In this document: in pieces, positions 1-6,478 of the stretch
Numbering within the stretch: the stretch's first letter is position 1
Layout: each line of letters starts with the position of its first letter
Source of the DNA: DAOLOF01 sp964463605
Lineage (GTDB): Bacteria > Patescibacteriota > Microgenomatia > UBA1400 > PJMF01
Length of the DNA: 13,293 nt
Direction of reading: 5' to 3'
Assembly (NCBI GenBank): GCA_964463605.1
Contig: CAYXBZ010000026.1
Coordinates: 1 to 13,293 of the forward strand
Notes under the pieces: model-generated
The model's database searches: none
Told to the model about the DNA's origin: nothing
What the model saw: only the letters and a program-made list of their open reading frames with translations
Made by a program: the position numbers and the translations under genes

Positions 1-262
1 GATAGCTTTCTTCTTCAGAAAAAGAAAATATAAAAGCTCCAGTTTGACCACTTCCAAAATCAAGCAATCTAAGCTTACTCTTACCACTTCTTAAAGCTTC
101 TGTACAACTTGTTGATAATAATTTATCTACATCTAATTCCGGCGGATTTTCTTTGTCATAACCAATACCTATTCCCTTATTGAACTGATATTCTACCCCA
201 GTTCTTCCACGTCTCCCTTCTTCTTCAAGACCAGTATAAATTCTTGGTGGCTGTTCGTTCAT
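1..262 (-). CDS. Putative SAM-dependent methyltransferase, N-terminal part (runs off left edge)
   Basis: An open frame starts at ATG 262 and continues through the left edge without a stop, giving 87 residues. Residues about 63-75 (LRLLDFGSGQTGAF) look like motif I of class I Rossmann-fold methyltransferases, a hydrophobic strand followed by DxGxGxxG, which binds S-adenosylmethionine. The preceding ~60 residues are polar and charged and contain YTGLEEEGRRGRTGVEYQFNKG, an N-terminal segment I do not recognise. The acceptor substrate cannot be told because the rest of the domain lies outside the window. The start is the first ATG in the frame. A weak -10-like TAGATA lies 7 nt before it, so the transcript may be nearly leaderless. 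It is divergent from the membrane-protein gene at 559. A nucleotide-binding protein of another Rossmann family is possible. Confidence 0.6.
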   Translation of the reverse strand, partial: MNEQPPRIYTGLEEEGRRGRTGVEYQFNKGIGIGYDKENPPELDVDKLLSTSCTEALRSGKSKLRLLDFGSGQTGAFIFSFSEEESY

Positions 263-558
263 AAAAGTTTATCTAAGTTTCTTGTTTTATAACCAATCTT
301 TTTACTTTCAGTTCAATTATACATTTATACATTTACGCAAAAAAGCTATAACATTGGAAACATAAACTCTATAAATATTTTTAATAAAAGGTTCTCATAT
401 CATTTACTAGTTCCTGCAGATTTAAAATATAATATGATGAATAGTAAAGCTAGAAGTCTAAGTGCCCACTACATCCTTCACCAGTCCCTGCAATTTTTGC
501 AAATGAACTCAGGATAAATATCAGTGAATAACAAAAATTTTCTGATATCATTAATTTA
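263..558. other. Divergent intergenic region, 296 bp
   Basis: This AT-rich spacer separates the minus-strand methyltransferase-like gene from the plus-strand membrane-protein gene. It contains an 8-bp tandem repeat (TATACATT at 318-325 and 326-333), a consensus TATAAT at 428-433 with a TTTACT 19 bp upstream, and the extended -10 box for the gene at 559. A 27-codon frame (434-517) follows the 428 TATAAT directly but is too short and badly placed to call. I see no RNA gene here. Confidence 0.5.
543..551 (+). promoter_or_regulatory. Extended -10 promoter for the membrane protein gene at 559
   Basis: TG at 543-544, one base, then TATCAT at 546-551 (5 of 6 to TATAAT) makes an extended -10 element. 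No good -35 hexamer lies 17 bp upstream, which extended -10 promoters tolerate. Transcription would begin about 7 nt downstream, at or next to GTG 559, giving a leaderless mRNA. This is the main reason for accepting the GTG start. Confidence 0.5.
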
Positions 559-1137
559 GTGATTAAACCCAACTCCTTGCAACCTCAAGATGAAGCTGAA
601 AAAACTGATTTAATGATTAAGAATGTAGAGATTAGCGTTAGGTTCTTGTTGAATTACATTCAATACAGTTTTCTGACGGGCTTAGTTATTCTGATTTTAG
701 TGGCGACAATATTCATTGTCGCCAATCTTAACCCCAATTCTTCTTTTGGTTTTTTTAAGTTTTTTTCTTTTATTGACCCGATTTATAAAACAGGCACCTT
801 TACTTTAGGGAAAAAAGAAACAATGCAAATATTTTCGGCAAGCTCCTTTATTTTATTAATCATTGCCAATTTGATTAAATTTCTATTCAAAAACCTGCTT
901 GCTGTTAATTTGGACATTAAGCCAAGATTAAAAAAAATAGCTTTATTTACCGTTGTTACCTCAATCCATTTTTTTGCTGTTTTACTTGTTCTTTTTGATG
1001 AAACACTGGATAAAAATTTATCATTCATATTTATTCTTTTTTATTTTGGTGGCTTAATCTCTCTTACCGGATACTTTTTCTTTGATGGTTTATTGAAATC
1101 CTCAATAAAAGTATCTAACTCAGTAGAGAGAAGTTAG
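559..1137 (+). CDS. Unknown four-helix inner-membrane protein
   Basis: A 192-residue protein that I do not recognise. A polar N-terminus of about 30 residues is followed by roughly four hydrophobic helices at residues 36-57, 89-110, 125-146 and 151-175, then a short polar tail. A loop of about 30 residues between helices 1 and 2 carries several aromatic residues (FFKFFSFIDPIYKTG). There are no catalytic or transport motifs. The start is GTG, because an extended -10 box ends 7 nt before it and a stop lies upstream in frame. The alternative is ATG 613, 18 residues later, which keeps all the helices. It sits alone between two intergenic regions, so there is no operon partner to suggest a role. 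Codons are strongly A/T-ending, like the other genes at this end of the window. Confidence 0.6.
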   Translation: MIKPNSLQPQDEAEKTDLMIKNVEISVRFLLNYIQYSFLTGLVILILVATIFIVANLNPNSSFGFFKFFSFIDPIYKTGTFTLGKKETMQIFSASSFILLIIANLIKFLFKNLLAVNLDIKPRLKKIALFTVVTSIHFFAVLLVLFDETLDKNLSFIFILFYFGGLISLTGYFFFDGLLKSSIKVSNSVERS

Positions 1138-1203
1138 ATTAATTAAAAGCTCCCATAACTTATAAGATCCAACACTCTCCACTATGCCTGGCAAATACTA
1201 CAG

Positions 1204-1217
1204 GATTAATGATTAAT
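1204..1217. repeat. 7-bp tandem repeat GATTAAT
   Basis: GATTAAT occurs twice head to tail, and each copy contains the self-complementary ATTAAT. It lies about 20 bp upstream of the -35 box at 1239, so it could be a regulator site, but in AT-rich DNA it may be chance. Confidence 0.25.
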
Positions 1218-1238
1218 TCACTGATGCCTCCTCAATTT

Positions 1239-1267
1239 TTTACAACTATCAAAATAATATGTATCAT
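1239..1267 (+). promoter_or_regulatory. Promoter for the 83-residue gene at 1302
   Basis: TTTACA (1239-1244), a 17-bp spacer and TATCAT (1262-1267) match the sigma-70-type consensus at 5 of 6 positions in each box. The -10 overlaps a small dyad, ATATG (1257-1261) and CATAT (1265-1269). Transcription would start near 1274, leaving an untranslated leader of about 28 nt with no purine-rich ribosome-binding site, unlike the leaderless promoters elsewhere in the window. Confidence 0.55.
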
Positions 1268-1301
1268 ATGTTTAACAAATTAACAGTTAAAAATAACAAA
1301 A

Positions 1302-1553
1302 ATGCTACAAACTGAAGAACAAATCAAACTAGCTGCAAAACTATTACATCTCCCTATTGAAAAAGCAAAACAGAACAGTTCTGTTATTAAAGAAAACAAT
1401 GCAATATATTTTAGTGAGCCAGTTAAAGGAGGACGATCATTGATTGTTGGTCTAGATGGAACTGTTTTGTTTGCTAACTCATCTGTAGGCTATAGTAGAC
1501 ATATAGAAGAATTCAATAACGGAAGAAGAACTCCACTAGAGGACTTCATCTAG
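1302..1553 (+). CDS. Small conserved-looking protein of unknown function, 83 residues
   Basis: The protein is soluble and compact. An N-terminal amphipathic stretch (EEQIKLAAKLLHLPIEKAKQ) is followed by a beta-type segment with GGRSLIVGLDGTVLFANSSV, and it ends NGRRTPLEDFI. The pattern of a GG-S-hh-h-DG-hhhA-SS strand pair followed by a helix and a G-R-R-T motif looks like a genuine small folded domain, not random coding. I cannot name the family. Small stand-alone proteins of this shape are often immunity or accessory proteins, but nothing here proves it. It has its own promoter at 1239-1267 and is convergent with the 194-residue gene, 30 bp away. The start is the only ATG in frame. Confidence 0.6.
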   Translation: MLQTEEQIKLAAKLLHLPIEKAKQNSSVIKENNAIYFSEPVKGGRSLIVGLDGTVLFANSSVGYSRHIEEFNNGRRTPLEDFI

Positions 1554-1558
1554 GGAAT

Positions 1559-1582
1559 AAAAAAAACAACCAGCAATCTTGT
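1559..1582 (-). terminator. Weak possible terminator after the 194-residue gene
   Basis: On the minus strand, just past the stop at 1584, ACAA and TTGT arms (1582-1579 and 1569-1566) with a 9-nt loop run directly into eight T residues (plus-strand A run 1559-1566). The four-pair stem is too short for a firm call. Confidence 0.3.
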
Positions 1583-1583
1583 C

Positions 1584-2168
1584 TTAATTCCTCTTCACAA
1601 TCCTAATGACTCTGTTTCCAATATGCTGTTCTTTCATTGGTTTGCCAGTTATTTCATCATAATATCTTCTTGCATCGTAAGTAGAAAATCCCAGGACAGG
1701 TCTACCTGTAACTGGGATGGTAGCATAAGTTTTGTCTCCATCTAAACCTTTATCTATTAAAGCTATAAAAACACCCTCTCCCTCTTCAACCAGAGATACT
1801 TCTAAATTAGTCAAAAGCTGTTTCCCTTTTCCAGACACAACTCTTATCGTTTTTCCATTAGTCTGAGCATATTCATTTAAAACCTGCTCATAAGTTCCGG
1901 GGTTATCCATTCCTTTTGAATCAAGATAGTCAATCCAGGTCTGTCCGCCTTTCTGCTTTAATGTTAAATAATCTGGCACATAAACCAAAACATCTTGAGG
2001 TTCTTTTATTGATTCTTCATTATCTTTTAAAGCTTTCTTAGATCTTTGTGTTCTCCCATCATCTAAATAAGAATAAACAGAACCTTTTGCTGTTATCACT
2101 TCTTCTATGTCTAAATTAGGAATACTTTCTACTTTTCCTATTTTGGATTCTCCTGTATTAGCTTCCAT
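1584..2168 (-). CDS. Hypothetical soluble protein, 194 residues
   Basis: A charged soluble protein without signal peptide or membrane segments. Recognisable blocks are GSVYSYLDDGRTQRSK near residues 29-44, EPQDVLVYVPDY near 56-67, a glycine-rich middle (RVVSGKGKQLLTNLEV) and a C-terminal block PVLGFSTYDARRYYDE followed by HIGNRVIRIVK. The evenly spaced beta-strand blocks suggest one or two small beta-rich domains. I have a weak recollection of uncharacterised proteins with a similar YxYLxDGRTQR opening but cannot name a family. The start at ATG 2168 is well supported: an extended -10 box lies 8 nt upstream. It is divergent from the kinase gene at 2309 and convergent with the 83-residue gene. 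Confidence 0.65.
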   Translation of the reverse strand: MEANTGESKIGKVESIPNLDIEEVITAKGSVYSYLDDGRTQRSKKALKDNEESIKEPQDVLVYVPDYLTLKQKGGQTWIDYLDSKGMDNPGTYEQVLNEYAQTNGKTIRVVSGKGKQLLTNLEVSLVEEGEGVFIALIDKGLDGDKTYATIPVTGRPVLGFSTYDARRYYDEITGKPMKEQHIGNRVIRIVKRN

Positions 2169-2176
2169 TTAAACTT

Positions 2177-2206
2177 AATATATCATTTACTTTTATTTTA
2201 ATTCAA
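2177..2206 (-). promoter_or_regulatory. Promoter giving a leaderless mRNA for the 194-residue gene
   Basis: Read on the minus strand: TTGAAT (2206-2201), an 18-bp spacer, and TATATT (2182-2177) preceded by TG plus one base. Only 8 nt separate the -10 box from the ATG, so the predicted start site falls on or one base before the start codon. Confidence 0.6.
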
Positions 2207-2274
2207 ACATGAGTAATTAATTTAAATGTCCAAGTTCTTACATCTTCTACCAATCTCTACAGTACAAAAAGTGA

Positions 2275-2301
2275 TTGAAACATCCCGTTTTGAGTTATAA
2301 T
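2275..2301 (+). promoter_or_regulatory. Promoter giving a leaderless mRNA for the kinase gene
   Basis: A perfect TATAAT (2296-2301) ends 7 nt before ATG 2309, which places the transcription start at the start codon. The best -35-like box is TTGAAA at 2275-2280 with a short 15-bp spacer, so the promoter may need help from a factor or may be weak. Confidence 0.6.
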
Positions 2302-2319
2302 TTGACTCATGACTCAAAA
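2288..2319. promoter_or_regulatory. 8-bp inverted repeat around -10 box and start codon (possible operator)
   Basis: TTTTGAGT (2288-2295) and ACTCAAAA (2312-2319) are exact reverse complements separated by 16 bp that hold the TATAAT box and the start codon. TGACTCA is also repeated directly across the start (2303-2309 and 2310-2316). A dimeric repressor bound here would block RNA polymerase. No regulator gene is adjacent except the one at 3432-4094. Confidence 0.4.
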
Positions 2320-3346
2320 ACCACTTTTCTCTCCACATTTTGCTAAACGCCTTAACCTCAATCAAGCGGAAATGCTTGAAGTAATAGACAAAGTGATCAG
2401 AGCCTATGATCTTGGCCAACTGATTTCAGCCGAGGGAATAGAGGTTGGCTATGAGGATGTTAATGTCATTCTCAAAACAACAAAGGGCAAGTATCTACTA
2501 AAGATTCTAATTGATTTTATTTTAAAAAAGCCGCGCTCAACAGCAGATAGCCAACGTTATGTTGAAACGATGGAAAGCTTTCGAGCTGATGGCATCGCCT
2601 TACCTCGCCTATATCTCGTTACCAGTGGTTCTTCTGATGAAGAATCAACAACCTACTTATTGCAGCAACAAGTGCCGCATAATACTGAGCCAGTCTGGAT
2701 GTTGGTGATGGAGTTTTTTGAGGGCACCGACTTCATTGAACAACCACCAACCACCGAAGACATGAAAGCAGTGGCTAAGTATCTAGTGAAAATTAATCAA
2801 TCTAAGTTAAAGCGTCAGCCGATTTATGATCCCTGGCAACCACATTATTTAGATCGCTCACATCAGGAATCAGAGAGCCTAATAAAAGAGCCGACGAAAA
2901 AACTAATTGAAGAAGTACTGGAAAAGTTTAATAAAATTGATCAAAAGCAGTTGCCCAAATCAGTCATTCACGCTGATTTTATGAGGAATAATTTACTAAA
3001 AAATAATCAGGGTGAGTATTGTTTGCTTGATTTTGGTGTGGTTAATGCTGGTCCGCGGCTGTCTGATTTAGCGGTGTTCTTGGCAGGCTTTTGTATGGAC
3101 TCAGACGATTCGCTGGTCAAAAACCGAATGGCCTATCAAACCGGGCTTGCTGCCTATGACCAAGGTATTGATTTGACTGATTATGAAAAGGAGCATCTAG
3201 GAACAATGGTTCAGGCAGCCTATGCCTGCTTTTACTTACCCGCACTCTATGAAAAAATGGTAGAGAACAATCAAACTGAAGAAAATGATTATTGGATACG
3301 CTTGGGCGAGGCAGGGTTGATTATGACTAAAGAAATGGAATTGTAG
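2309..3346 (+). CDS. APH-family phosphotransferase (small-molecule kinase)
   Basis: A 345-residue protein with the protein-kinase-like fold of aminoglycoside, choline and homoserine kinases. The ATP-binding lysine is probably K65 in KYLLKIL, after a GYEDVN-V-L strand. The Brenner motif HADFMRNN gives catalytic D223 with H221 and N228. The metal-binding DFG-type aspartate is D241 in CLLDFG, followed by GPRLSDLAVFLAGF, as in family members. These enzymes transfer the ATP gamma-phosphate to a hydroxyl of a small molecule. The substrate is not deducible: homoserine, sugar, choline-type or antibiotic substrates are all possible, and a resistance role should not be assumed. Length is normal. The start is fixed by TATAAT 7 nt upstream. 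The gene is monocistronic, ending at a probable terminator before the convergent regulator gene. Confidence 0.85.
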   Translation: MTQKPLFSPHFAKRLNLNQAEMLEVIDKVIRAYDLGQLISAEGIEVGYEDVNVILKTTKGKYLLKILIDFILKKPRSTADSQRYVETMESFRADGIALPRLYLVTSGSSDEESTTYLLQQQVPHNTEPVWMLVMEFFEGTDFIEQPPTTEDMKAVAKYLVKINQSKLKRQPIYDPWQPHYLDRSHQESESLIKEPTKKLIEEVLEKFNKIDQKQLPKSVIHADFMRNNLLKNNQGEYCLLDFGVVNAGPRLSDLAVFLAGFCMDSDDSLVKNRMAYQTGLAAYDQGIDLTDYEKEHLGTMVQAAYACFYLPALYEKMVENNQTEENDYWIRLGEAGLIMTKEMEL

Positions 3347-3385
3347 GTTCAAATAATTAACTCCAGAACCTTAAATCAATTTTTT
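3345..3385 (+). terminator. Probable intrinsic terminator after the kinase gene
   Basis: AGGTTC (3345-3350, overlapping the stop codon) and GAACCT (3366-3371) form a six-pair stem with a 15-nt loop. A run of six T follows at 3380-3385. The long loop and the 8-nt gap to the T run make it weak. Confidence 0.4.
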
Positions 3386-3431
3386 CATCGTATTAGCCAT
3401 AAAAACAAATCATTTACCTCAATTTTGTTAC

Positions 3432-4094
3432 TCAAACTTCCAATCTATACCCGAATCCATGAACTGTCTTGATGGGATTTAAACCAATCTGCTTTAGTAA
3501 ACTTTTTCTAAGTTGGCAGATTTGAACGTCAACATTATTATTATTTACCCAATCGCGCTCCCAAACTTGTGAATAAAGCTTCATTCTGGTTACTATTGCT
3601 GGATGATTAACAATTAGACACTCAAGAATCATTTTGTTTTTGCGTTGTAAATACAGTATTTGACTGTCAAACATGATGTAATAATTATTTAGATGCAGAA
3701 TAAATTTGCCTGCTGTTATCTGATTTTGTTTGGCGGGTAGTCGCTGCCTGAGAATGGCGCTGATTCTAGCCAGTAATTCTGACCAACAAAACGGTTGTTT
3801 AATTAAGGCATCGGCGCCGGAGTTAAGAATGTAGGCTGCGTCCAAGCTGGTGCAGTCGTGAGTAATGGCTAAAATCGGTGCTTCAATTTGGTCGGTCCTG
3901 ATTTGTTTGATTAGTTTCAAGCCCTTACATCCGTTAACTCCAATCGAGATAATGATCAAGTCATAAGATTCGCAACTGGCTTTGATAACAGCTTCCTCAT
4001 CGCAGGCAGTTGTTTCTACTACAAAACGAGAACCAAGAATATTTTTGATCTTTTTGATTTGTGCCTGATCATCATTAACTAAAAGTAGGCGCAT
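3432..4094 (-). CDS. OmpR/PhoB-type regulator with a degenerate receiver domain
   Basis: A 220-residue transcription factor. Residues 1-115 form a CheY-like receiver and residues about 127-220 an OmpR-type winged helix, ending HGFGYRLEV in place of the usual RGxGYRLE, with VDVQICQLRKSLL as recognition helix. The acidic pocket D8-D9 and T78 are kept. The usual phospho-acceptor Asp is Ser (S50 in DLIIISIGVNG, where the family has DLIILDxxLPG), and the conserved Lys before Pro-Phe is Gln (Q100 in IKQPF, ungapped alignment). Aspartyl phosphorylation is therefore unlikely, and it may be constitutive or ligand-controlled. No histidine kinase gene lies nearby. The start is the first ATG, with TG-A-TACAAA (4112-4104 on the minus strand) 9 nt upstream. 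A tandem repeat at 10240-10260 is a possible target. Confidence 0.88.
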   Translation of the reverse strand: MRLLLVNDDQAQIKKIKNILGSRFVVETTACDEEAVIKASCESYDLIIISIGVNGCKGLKLIKQIRTDQIEAPILAITHDCTSLDAAYILNSGADALIKQPFCWSELLARISAILRQRLPAKQNQITAGKFILHLNNYYIMFDSQILYLQRKNKMILECLIVNHPAIVTRMKLYSQVWERDWVNNNNVDVQICQLRKSLLKQIGLNPIKTVHGFGYRLEV

Positions 4095-4199
4095 GACTTG
4101 AATTTTGTATCAACCAAACCTTAAAAAAAGATTAAATAGGCTGATATAGTATGATTTTTTAACCAATCCAGTACAGAATTATTATAACGAAAGACCATT

Positions 4200-4213
4200 A
4201 GCCATAAGTGGCT
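4200..4213. other. Small hairpin AGCCA-TAAG-TGGCT
   Basis: A perfect five-pair stem with a four-base loop lies in the divergent spacer between the regulator and the peptidase genes. On the plus strand a T-rich tract follows (about 4222-4236). No plus-strand gene precedes it, so its use as a terminator is doubtful. It may stop read-through towards the peptidase gene or be a binding site. Confidence 0.25.
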
Positions 4214-4246
4214 TTGATTCAATTTTTCTTTTTTATCATAATAATC

Positions 4247-4275
4247 TTGAACACGGCTGCTGAATCATGTAGAGT
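4247..4275 (+). promoter_or_regulatory. Promoter of the M50 peptidase gene
   Basis: TTGAAC (4247-4252), exactly 17 bp, then TAGAGT (4270-4275, 4 of 6). The start codon follows 11 nt later, so the predicted leader is only about 5 nt, too short for a Shine-Dalgarno site. Confidence 0.5.
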
Positions 4276-4286
4276 ATTACATCAAC

Positions 4287-4910
4287 ATGATCAATTTATT
4301 TATAGCTCAGCCATTACTTTTTCTGATAATCTTTCCGGGGATATTGATGACAATCGCAATTCATGAATATGCCCATTGCTGGACAGCAGACAAGTTGGGC
4401 GATCCTACCCCCAGGGTGAAGGGGAGGTTGACTTTAGATCCCAGAGCACATCTTGATCCACTGGGTGTGATCGCAATTTTATTTACACGCTTTGGCTGGG
4501 GGAAACCTGCTCCGTATGATCCTTATAACCTCAAAGATCCCGTAAGAGATACTGCCTTGATAGCTGCCTCTGGAGCTTTAGTTAACTTTTTGGCGGCTGG
4601 AGTCTTGGCAGCGATTTATCGAGTTGTTCCGATCGGTTCAGAGTTGCTAATTGTTTCGATTGTTCAGTTGGCGGCAATTAATATTTATCTGGCGATCTTC
4701 AACTTAATACCGGTAAAACCCTTAGATGGATCCAAGGTGTTACAAGCGCTTTTGCCAACAGAGATGGCTCTTGAATATGAGAGAGTGATGGATAAGTTCG
4801 GTTTAATGATATTAATTTTATTACTAGTTCCGTTTGCGGGAAGAAGTGCTCCAATCGTGCAGTTAATTAGTCCAGTGGCAAACTTTATTCTTGGATTGTT
4901 GTTTGGTTAA
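4287..4910 (+). CDS. Site-2-protease-like M50 zinc metallopeptidase, minimal form
   Basis: An intramembrane metalloprotease of 207 residues, made almost wholly of membrane helices. The first long helix carries IAIHEYAH, with zinc ligands H26 and H30 and catalytic E27. The second metal motif is FNLIPVKPLDGSKVL, with D147 as the third ligand. ASGALVN near residues 94-100 matches the family's conserved AGPxxN region, but without the proline. There is no PDZ or CBS domain, as in the short M50 group common in many bacteria. These enzymes cut membrane-anchored substrates such as anti-sigma factors; the substrate here is unknown. It is transcribed from its own promoter and followed 139 bp later by the separately promoted bL28 gene. 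Confidence 0.9.
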   Translation: MINLFIAQPLLFLIIFPGILMTIAIHEYAHCWTADKLGDPTPRVKGRLTLDPRAHLDPLGVIAILFTRFGWGKPAPYDPYNLKDPVRDTALIAASGALVNFLAAGVLAAIYRVVPIGSELLIVSIVQLAAINIYLAIFNLIPVKPLDGSKVLQALLPTEMALEYERVMDKFGLMILILLLVPFAGRSAPIVQLISPVANFILGLLFG

Positions 4911-5012
4911 GAAAAGATGGTTGTTGTTGTTGGTTAGAGCCAGAATGCACTGATATAAGTTTAAGGCTTCTAAAAAAGATTTACTTCAAGCGCGTGCGAT
5001 CAAGACAGTCTA

Positions 5013-5041
5013 TTTACATCTGTAATCACCAGTGTTACAAT
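5013..5041 (+). promoter_or_regulatory. Strong extended -10 promoter of rpmB
   Basis: TTTACA (5013-5018), 17 bp, then TACAAT (5036-5041) preceded by TG and one base (5033-5035). Each box matches consensus at 5 of 6 positions. Eight nt lie between the -10 box and ATG 5050, so the transcript begins at or within two bases of the start codon. The in-frame GTG at 5032 lies inside the promoter and cannot be the start. Confidence 0.75.
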
Positions 5042-5049
5042 CTCACCTT

Positions 5050-5283
5050 ATGAAAAGTTATAGTTTAAAGTATCCATCGGTGGCTCATATTGGTCATAGC
5101 GTGTCTCACGCAAAAAATAGGACCAAGAGGTCATTTAAGAGAAATCTTCACTCGGTGACGGTGATGGTTGATGGAGTGCGCCAACGCTACATGGTTCCTA
5201 CAAAGGTTTTACGCTTGATGAAGAAGCAGGGAATCACAACTCATTGGAAACTCCAAGAAGAGGGCGATTCCTCAGCCAAGTAA
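5050..5283 (+). CDS. rpmB: Large-subunit ribosomal protein bL28
   Basis: A 77-residue basic protein. The core GHSVSHAKNRTKRSFKRNLH matches the bL28 signature (GNxxSHAxNxTKRxFxPNLH), followed by a strand pair with a VRQRYMVPTKVLRLMKKQGI segment where the family has the RLRVSAxGMRxIDKKGI stretch. The protein binds 23S rRNA in the large subunit. The N-terminus lacks the cysteine (often RxCxxTGK) seen in many homologues and instead reads MKSYSLKYPSVAHI; the C-terminus has about ten extra polar residues. The frame is open back to GTG 5032, which would add six residues, but that codon lies within the promoter, so ATG 5050 is preferred. It stands alone, convergent with fmt. Confidence 0.9.
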   Translation: MKSYSLKYPSVAHIGHSVSHAKNRTKRSFKRNLHSVTVMVDGVRQRYMVPTKVLRLMKKQGITTHWKLQEEGDSSAK

Positions 5284-5320
5284 ACGAACGTATTTTTTCG
5301 GTAAATTTTCAAAATTTGAC

Positions 5321-5357
5321 AAAAAATTTAAACAAGTTGTGGCAATTACTGCAACAA
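5321..5357 (-). terminator. Possible terminator after fmt
   Basis: On the minus strand, just after the fmt stop, TTGTTGCA and TGCCACAA (5357-5350 and 5344-5337) pair over eight positions with one mismatch around a five-base loop. A run of six T (plus-strand A run 5321-5326) follows about ten bases later. The stem could serve both convergent genes, but only the minus strand has a following T run. Confidence 0.4.
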
Positions 5358-5360
5358 CTA

Positions 5361-6377
5361 TTATTTAAGAATGCTTTTTACTTCGTTCCAACTGGTAGAA
5401 TTTTTCCCTTCAATATTAACTTGACCGATTCTTAACAAGGGCCTTCCATTTATTGTTTCAGTCTGGCAACTGAGTATTTGCATGCGCTTATTTCCTTGAA
5501 TTGTGGGAATTGTTGTCCAAAGAATTGGCCAGGGTTGAAAGGCTCTGCAGGCACGTTCAATGATAGTAGGAAAGTGAATGACCTCTTCCTGATTAAGAAA
5601 GTAATTAACTAGGGAATTCTCTGACAATTGTCCTGATGGGAAGCTGTGAAGTATTTTTTGAGGCAAAAAAGTTGAGTCAGAAAAATCAGTCATGAGCAAC
5701 TTCAGTAATTTCCAAGATATAAAGGCGTCAGCTTTTTTAATCTTTCTGGCTAAAGGAGTTGGTGAGGTGGAGGGTTGAGGTTTCTCAATGGCTACACCTT
5801 GAAAATGATTATTGATCCAATCAGGTACGTTTCTAGAGGCGAGGGCAAAGCTGTGCTGATAGTAGTCAAGACTGGTCCAGTTTGATTCAACCTCAAACTC
5901 CTTTTGCGCGATGATTGGTCCAGAATCTAATTTCGAAGTAACTCTAATCAGAGAAAGAGCAGATTTTGTTTCGCCAGAAAGTAACACAAATTGGCCTGGA
6001 GAACTACCTCTCCACGAGGGTAACTTGGAAGGATGAAGATTGATGGTTGCTTGCTTGGGGAATGTTAGCAGCTTTGGCGGGATGATATAGCCAAAATCCA
6101 CAACCAAAAGATAATCGGGTTTACTCAACTCTTGGTTAAGTTCCTCAAAATTATTATTAACTAATTGATATGGAAGTCCCAACTCTAGAGCCCAAAGATG
6201 CAAAGGGTTGCTAATAAGTTGTTGTTTGCGCCCTACTTTTTTTGGTTGAGGAGTGAGAACCCATTTAAGCTGAAATCGCTGGTCATTATTTAATGACTTG
6301 GCTACTTCGAGCGTATGTTGAGTGCTGCCGGCGATAGCAATCTGAATTTTCTTATGATCTGTGATGTTCTTCTTCAT
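5361..6377 (-). CDS. fmt: Methionyl-tRNA formyltransferase
   Basis: Transfers a formyl group from 10-formyl-tetrahydrofolate to Met-tRNA of the initiator type. The 338-residue length is close to normal (about 310-330). The catalytic triad is visible: N113 and H115 in INLHPSKLPSWRGSSP, and D151 in KLDSGPII. FGYIIPP near residues 95-101 replaces the common YGxILP strand. The C-terminal tRNA-binding OB-like domain starts near residue 207, after TPLARKIKKADAFISW, the usual linker motif, and has ACRAFQPWPILWT. The sequence is divergent but has no missing catalytic residue. It lies 101 bp downstream of def on the same strand, and I see no clear promoter between them, so they are probably co-transcribed. 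The start is the first ATG; no ribosome-binding site is apparent. Confidence 0.92.
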   Translation of the reverse strand: MKKNITDHKKIQIAIAGSTQHTLEVAKSLNNDQRFQLKWVLTPQPKKVGRKQQLISNPLHLWALELGLPYQLVNNNFEELNQELSKPDYLLVVDFGYIIPPKLLTFPKQATINLHPSKLPSWRGSSPGQFVLLSGETKSALSLIRVTSKLDSGPIIAQKEFEVESNWTSLDYYQHSFALASRNVPDWINNHFQGVAIEKPQPSTSPTPLARKIKKADAFISWKLLKLLMTDFSDSTFLPQKILHSFPSGQLSENSLVNYFLNQEEVIHFPTIIERACRAFQPWPILWTTIPTIQGNKRMQILSCQTETINGRPLLRIGQVNIEGKNSTSWNEVKSILK

Positions 6378-6478
6378 AAAGATGAAAAAACTGGTTTAAG
6401 TAGTGATGATGTTAATGAGTGTGACTGTGCGGTTGAATGTTGTGAGTGAGGCTGCAGTATATTGCGATCAATTAGAGT

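Noticed and set aside
434..517. 27-codon frame right after TATAAT 428-433, whose end (LHQSLQFLQMNS) faintly recalls the sigma-54 N-terminal region
   Set aside because: The -10 box abuts the ATG, so the transcript would start after it. The match covers only about a dozen residues and no sigma-54 sequence follows in any frame.
2222..2419. 65-residue minus-strand frame overlapping the kinase start
   Set aside because: It covers the kinase promoter and coding start on the other strand and has no recognisable features.
5032..5049. GTG start for bL28 adding six residues
   Set aside because: The codon lies between the -35 and -10 boxes of a strong promoter, and homologues do not need the extra residues.
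5244..5435. 63-residue plus-strand frame over the ends of rpmB and fmt
   Set aside because: It overlaps both genes antisense or out of frame and crosses the terminator hairpin.
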